From NCBI RefSeq assembly GCF_037095755.1, contig NZ_JBAWKJ010000001.1, positions 1,739,001 through 1,803,000 of the forward strand: a DNA stretch of 64,000 bases, written 5' to 3'. Shown here in pieces: positions 61,157 to 64,000 of this stretch. The DNA is from Sphingopyxis sp. CCNWLW2 (GTDB lineage Bacteria > Pseudomonadota > Alphaproteobacteria > Sphingomonadales > Sphingomonadaceae). The first letter of the stretch is position 1. Each line of letters begins with the position of its first letter. The notes beneath the pieces were generated by a model, which saw nothing but the letters and a program-made list of their open reading frames with translations, did not search any database and was not told the origin of the DNA. Position numbers and translations under genes: made by a program.

Positions 61157-62823
61157 CTGCCCGCTTCCTCCGCGCGCAGCGCCTTGCGGTCCAGCTTGCC
61201 GATCATCGTCTTGGGCAGGTTCAGCCGCACCTCGACCTCTTTCACCCGCTCGTGCTTGCCGAGCTGCGGGTTGAGCCAGGCGGCAAGCGCCTCGCCGTTC
61301 ATCTGGAACCCATCTTCGAGCGTGACGAACGCCTTGGGCGCTTCGCCGCGATAGGCGTCGGGCACGCCGAGCACGATGGCTTCCTTGACCGCGGGATGTT
61401 CGTAGAGATGCGCCTCGATCACGCTGGGGTACACTTTGAACCCGCCAACCGCGATCATGTCCTTCAGCCGGTCGACAATGCGGATATAGCCGTCGGCCTC
61501 GACCACCGCGACGTCGCCGGTGCGCAGCCAGCCGTCGTCGGTGAAGCTGTCCTTGTCCGCGTCGGGGCGGTTCCAATAGCCCTGCATGATCTGCGGTCCC
61601 TTGACCGCGAGCTCGCCGGGCTCGCCATCGGGGGCGTCCTTCGTCGGATCCTCCTTGTCGAGCAGGCGGATGTGCGTCGCGGGGAGCGGCTGGCCGATCG
61701 TGCCCGGCTGGACGGGGCCTTCATAGGGATTGGTCGCGACGACGCCCGAGCTTTCGGTGAGGCCATAGCCTTCGACGAGCGAGGCGCCGGTCGCGACGGT
61801 GAATTTCTCGCGCAACTCACCGGGCATCGGTGCGCCGCCCGAGATGCAGATGCGCAGCGAAGAAAAGTCGGTCTTTGCGAGATCGGGATGATCAAGCAGC
61901 GCCTGATACATTGTCGGCACGCCCGGGAGCGCGGTTGTTTTCGTTCGCGTGATCGCGTCGAGCGCCTGCTTGGCATCGAAGCGCGGCAGCATTGTGATCG
62001 AACCGCCGTTGAGCACTGTGCGGTTGAGCACGCAGGTGTTCGCGAAGACGTGGAAGAAGGGCAGCACGCCTAGAATGCGATCGTCGGCGTCATGGTCGGG
62101 GTCGATCGCATTCACCTGCCGCGCATTGGCGGTGAGGTTCTGGTGCGTCAGCTTGGCGCCCTTGGGCGTCCCGGTGGTGCCCCCGGTATATTGGATCAGC
62201 GCAATATCCTTTTCGGCGTCGATCGCGACGGCATCGGGTTTGCCATCATTGTCGGTGAGCGCCGAGAAACGGATGATGCGCGGGTCGGCGGGCAGCGCCG
62301 CGACCTCGCTGCGCTTGAACAGACGATAGAGCACCGACTTCGCTGCGGGGAGCCCGCCCGCGACCGAGCCGACGACGAGCTGCTTGAGGCTCGACCCGTC
62401 GAGCACCTTCAACGCAGTGGGGAGCAGCGCCGCGGCGCTGATCGTGAACAGCGTTTCGGTGCCCGAGTCCTCGACCTGCGCTTCCAACTCGGCGACGGTA
62501 TAGAGCGGCGAGAAATTGACCACCGTCGCGCCGGCGGCGAGCGCGCCATAATAGGCCGCGACATAATGCGGGACGTTGGGCAGGAAGAGGCCGACGCGGC
62601 TGCCCTTGCCGATCCCGCGCTGCTGCAATCCGCGGGCAACGCGCGCCGCGCCGCGCGCAACTTCGGCATAGCCGAACTCGCGGCCCAGAAAATCGAGCAT
62701 CGGCGCATCGCCGCGCCGGGCGACGCTGGCGGCGAGCATGTCGGGCAGCGACAGCGGCGCAAACTCCTGGTCCCAGGCCGTGGGGTGGCGATAATCGGTC
62801 GACCAGGAAAAGCGGCTGTCCAT
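61153..62823 (-). CDS. Long-chain fatty acid/AMP-dependent acyl-CoA ligase
   Basis: 556 residues from ATG 62823. The AMP-binding P-loop-like motif YTGGTTGTPKG (about 210-220), GYGLTESSG, and the C-terminal GDVAVVEADGYI and KTMIGKLDRKAL are the ANL superfamily core. It adenylates a carboxylic acid and forms its CoA thioester, probably for fatty-acid degradation. The ribosome site is weak (GAGG, 12 bases away), and the frame is open upstream for about 77 codons, so the start is uncertain. It converges with the OYE gene, the stops overlapping by four bases. Confidence 0.9.
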   Translation of the reverse strand: MDSRFSWSTDYRHPTAWDQEFAPLSLPDMLAASVARRGDAPMLDFLGREFGYAEVARGAARVARGLQQRGIGKGSRVGLFLPNVPHYVAAYYGALAAGATVVNFSPLYTVAELEAQVEDSGTETLFTISAAALLPTALKVLDGSSLKQLVVGSVAGGLPAAKSVLYRLFKRSEVAALPADPRIIRFSALTDNDGKPDAVAIDAEKDIALIQYTGGTTGTPKGAKLTHQNLTANARQVNAIDPDHDADDRILGVLPFFHVFANTCVLNRTVLNGGSITMLPRFDAKQALDAITRTKTTALPGVPTMYQALLDHPDLAKTDFSSLRICISGGAPMPGELREKFTVATGASLVEGYGLTESSGVVATNPYEGPVQPGTIGQPLPATHIRLLDKEDPTKDAPDGEPGELAVKGPQIMQGYWNRPDADKDSFTDDGWLRTGDVAVVEADGYIRIVDRLKDMIAVGGFKVYPSVIEAHLYEHPAVKEAIVLGVPDAYRGEAPKAFVTLEDGFQMNGEALAAWLNPQLGKHERVKEVEVRLNLPKTMIGKLDRKALRAEEAGS

Positions 62824-62957
62824 CGGGGGTGATATCCTCTTCGAATATGCGGGGTTCCTTACACTAGGGTCAGTAAGGTGATTTGCAACCGGGCTCGCTT
62901 GCGGCGCGCAGTCCGGACGGCTAGGCAGCGCATATTGTCTTCGCCAGGGGTTTTGCC

Positions 62958-63494
62958 ATGCTGCAGCTGTCATCGCGCGTCGCCGCGCCGCTCGTCCTTT
63001 TCGCCTTCGCACTCGCCGTTCCGGCAAGCGCGAAGGACAAGACACCGCCGGCACCCCCTGCCCAGATCCGCGAACTCTATGCGTGCCGCGATATCGCCGA
63101 CGCCTCTGCCCGCCTTGCCTGTTTCGACCGCGAGGTCGGCGAACTGTCGGCCGCCGATACCGCGAAAGAGATTGTGTTTACCGACAAGGAAACCGCGAAA
63201 AAGACGCGGCGCGGCCTGTTCGGCTTTTCCTTCCCCAAGCTGGGCGGGATTTTCGGCGGTGACGAGGACGAGATCAAAGAAATCGAGACGGTGATCCGCG
63301 GGGTCAGCACCGACCAGTCGGGCAAATATCGCCTGGTTATGGAGGACAATGCGGTGTGGGTACAGATCGACTCCACCAGTCTGCCGCGGCAGCCCAAGCC
63401 GGGCCAGAAAGTGAAGATCAAGGTGGCGGCCATGGGCAGCTATTTCGCGACGATCGAGGGCGGCCGCACGATCCGCATGAAGCGCGACCGCTGA
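62958..63494 (+). CDS. Exported protein of unknown function with CxxIxDxxxRLxCFD motif
   Basis: 178 residues with a leader ending PASAKD. The mature N-terminus has YACRDIADASARLACFDRE, a two-cysteine helical motif that recurs in sphingomonad exported proteins and may form a disulfide. A basic, glycine/phenylalanine-rich middle (KKTRRGLFGFSFPKLGGIFGG split about 88-108) precedes a small beta-rich region (about 125-175). No function known. Confidence 0.75.
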   Translation: MLQLSSRVAAPLVLFAFALAVPASAKDKTPPAPPAQIRELYACRDIADASARLACFDREVGELSAADTAKEIVFTDKETAKKTRRGLFGFSFPKLGGIFGGDEDEIKEIETVIRGVSTDQSGKYRLVMEDNAVWVQIDSTSLPRQPKPGQKVKIKVAAMGSYFATIEGGRTIRMKRDR

Positions 63495-63542
63495 TCGCCG
63501 GCGCGCGACCGGCATCCATGATACAACGATGACGATACAGCG

Positions 63543-64000
63543 ATGACGGGCGGCGACGCGATCCCGCTTCCGGGGCCGGGCTGCCCGCCCTTCGTGCTGC
63601 TCGACGACGCGCGTGCAGAGGGCGCGGCGGCGGCGCGATTGTTCGTCGATCCGGTCGAGGTGCTGACCGCCCATTCAGCGGCCGAGGTCCCGGCGCTGCT
63701 TTCGGCGCTCGAAGCGGCGCAGGCGCGCGGGCTCCACGCGGGGGGCTATCTGACTTATGAGGCGGGCAAGGCGCTCGCGCCGGCATGGCGCGGGGCAGTT
63801 GATGCCGAAACCGGCGCGGCGCCGCTCGGCTGGTTCGGGCTGTTTGACACGGTCCGGCGGATCGATGCCGACAAGGTGGCGGACCTGCTCCCCGATCCGG
63901 CATCGGCGTGGATCGGCAAGGTCGCGCCGCGCGTCGCGCGCGCCGACTATCTGGCCGCTGTCGAGGCCGTGCTGGGTTTCATCCGCGCCGGCGATATCTA
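63543..64000 (+). CDS. pabB: Aminodeoxychorismate synthase component I (5' part)
   Basis: The first 152 residues; the 3' end is beyond the window. The sequence starts MTGGDAIPLPG and reaches RADYLAAVEAVLGFIRAGDI, the conserved segment that opens the chorismate-binding domain of PabB/TrpE enzymes. GYLTYEAGKALAP and PLGWFGLF belong to the N-terminal domain. PabB turns chorismate and ammonia into aminodeoxychorismate for folate synthesis; in alphaproteobacteria it is often fused to the lyase, which cannot be checked here. Confidence 0.85.
   Translation, partial: MTGGDAIPLPGPGCPPFVLLDDARAEGAAAARLFVDPVEVLTAHSAAEVPALLSALEAAQARGLHAGGYLTYEAGKALAPAWRGAVDAETGAAPLGWFGLFDTVRRIDADKVADLLPDPASAWIGKVAPRVARADYLAAVEAVLGFIRAGDI

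Overview
The window is high-GC, gene-dense chromosomal DNA of an alphaproteobacterium, most likely a sphingomonad such as Sphingopyxis. The basis is the alphaproteobacterial AddAB pair next to the AmgK/MurU cell-wall recycling genes, DUF1013 (TrcR) and DUF1192 proteins, a Caulobacter/Xanthomonas-type TonB receptor family, many predicted periplasmic enzymes, and dispersed GC-rich palindromes between genes. I see no rRNA, tRNA, CRISPR array, transposase, integrase or phage gene.

Layout. 1-8.1 kb: a tightly packed plus-strand block of amgK (cut by the window start), murU, addB, addA and trxA, the first four with overlapping ends. 8.1-13.1 kb: a scavenging module of a TetR-family regulator diverging from a TonB-dependent receptor and a Tat-exported sulfatase. 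13.1-26.0 kb: a complete maltodextrin locus resembling the Caulobacter mal region. It has an MFS sugar transporter and a LacI regulator on the minus strand. Facing them are a TonB receptor, a flavin-dependent tryptophan-halogenase homologue, a periplasmic GH13 alpha-amylase, a cytoplasmic GH13 alpha-glucosidase and a periplasmic GH97 alpha-glucosidase. Two near-identical palindromes lie in front of the receptor and the transporter and are the likely LacI operators. The inferred route is outer-membrane uptake of maltodextrin, periplasmic trimming, MFS import and cytoplasmic hydrolysis; the halogenase has no obvious place in it.

26-41 kb: mostly minus-strand housekeeping and redox genes: argJ, an aldehyde dehydrogenase, an exported M20 peptidase, an FMN reductase, two lipoproteins (one a sugar-dehydrogenase-like propeller), glnB-glnA, a quinohaemoprotein alcohol dehydrogenase, map and clpA. 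Several genes end in clear intrinsic terminators. 41-42 kb: a gene-poor interval with two different paired palindromic repeats around a lower-GC stretch. 42-49.8 kb: a HerA/DUF87-type ATPase, an animal-type haem peroxidase, a DUF1192 protein, a quinone oxidoreductase, a lipoprotein, a glutathione transferase, and a divergent azoreductase/LysR pair.

49.8-54.2 kb: trcR, a metallo-beta-lactamase-fold hydrolase, a TraB/GumN protein, a small membrane protein and a DUF481 outer-membrane protein with a duplicated N-terminal segment. 54.2-64 kb: a VOC protein, an exported M20 dipeptidase, class I fumarase, a membrane protein, a zur/MerC pair with a candidate Zur box, an old-yellow-enzyme homologue, an acyl-CoA ligase, a small exported protein and the start of pabB, cut by the window end.

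Functions are assigned from motifs read by eye; no database search was possible. Start codons were chosen from signal peptides, ribosome-binding sites and overlaps. Many long open frames antisense to real genes were discarded as by-products of high GC.
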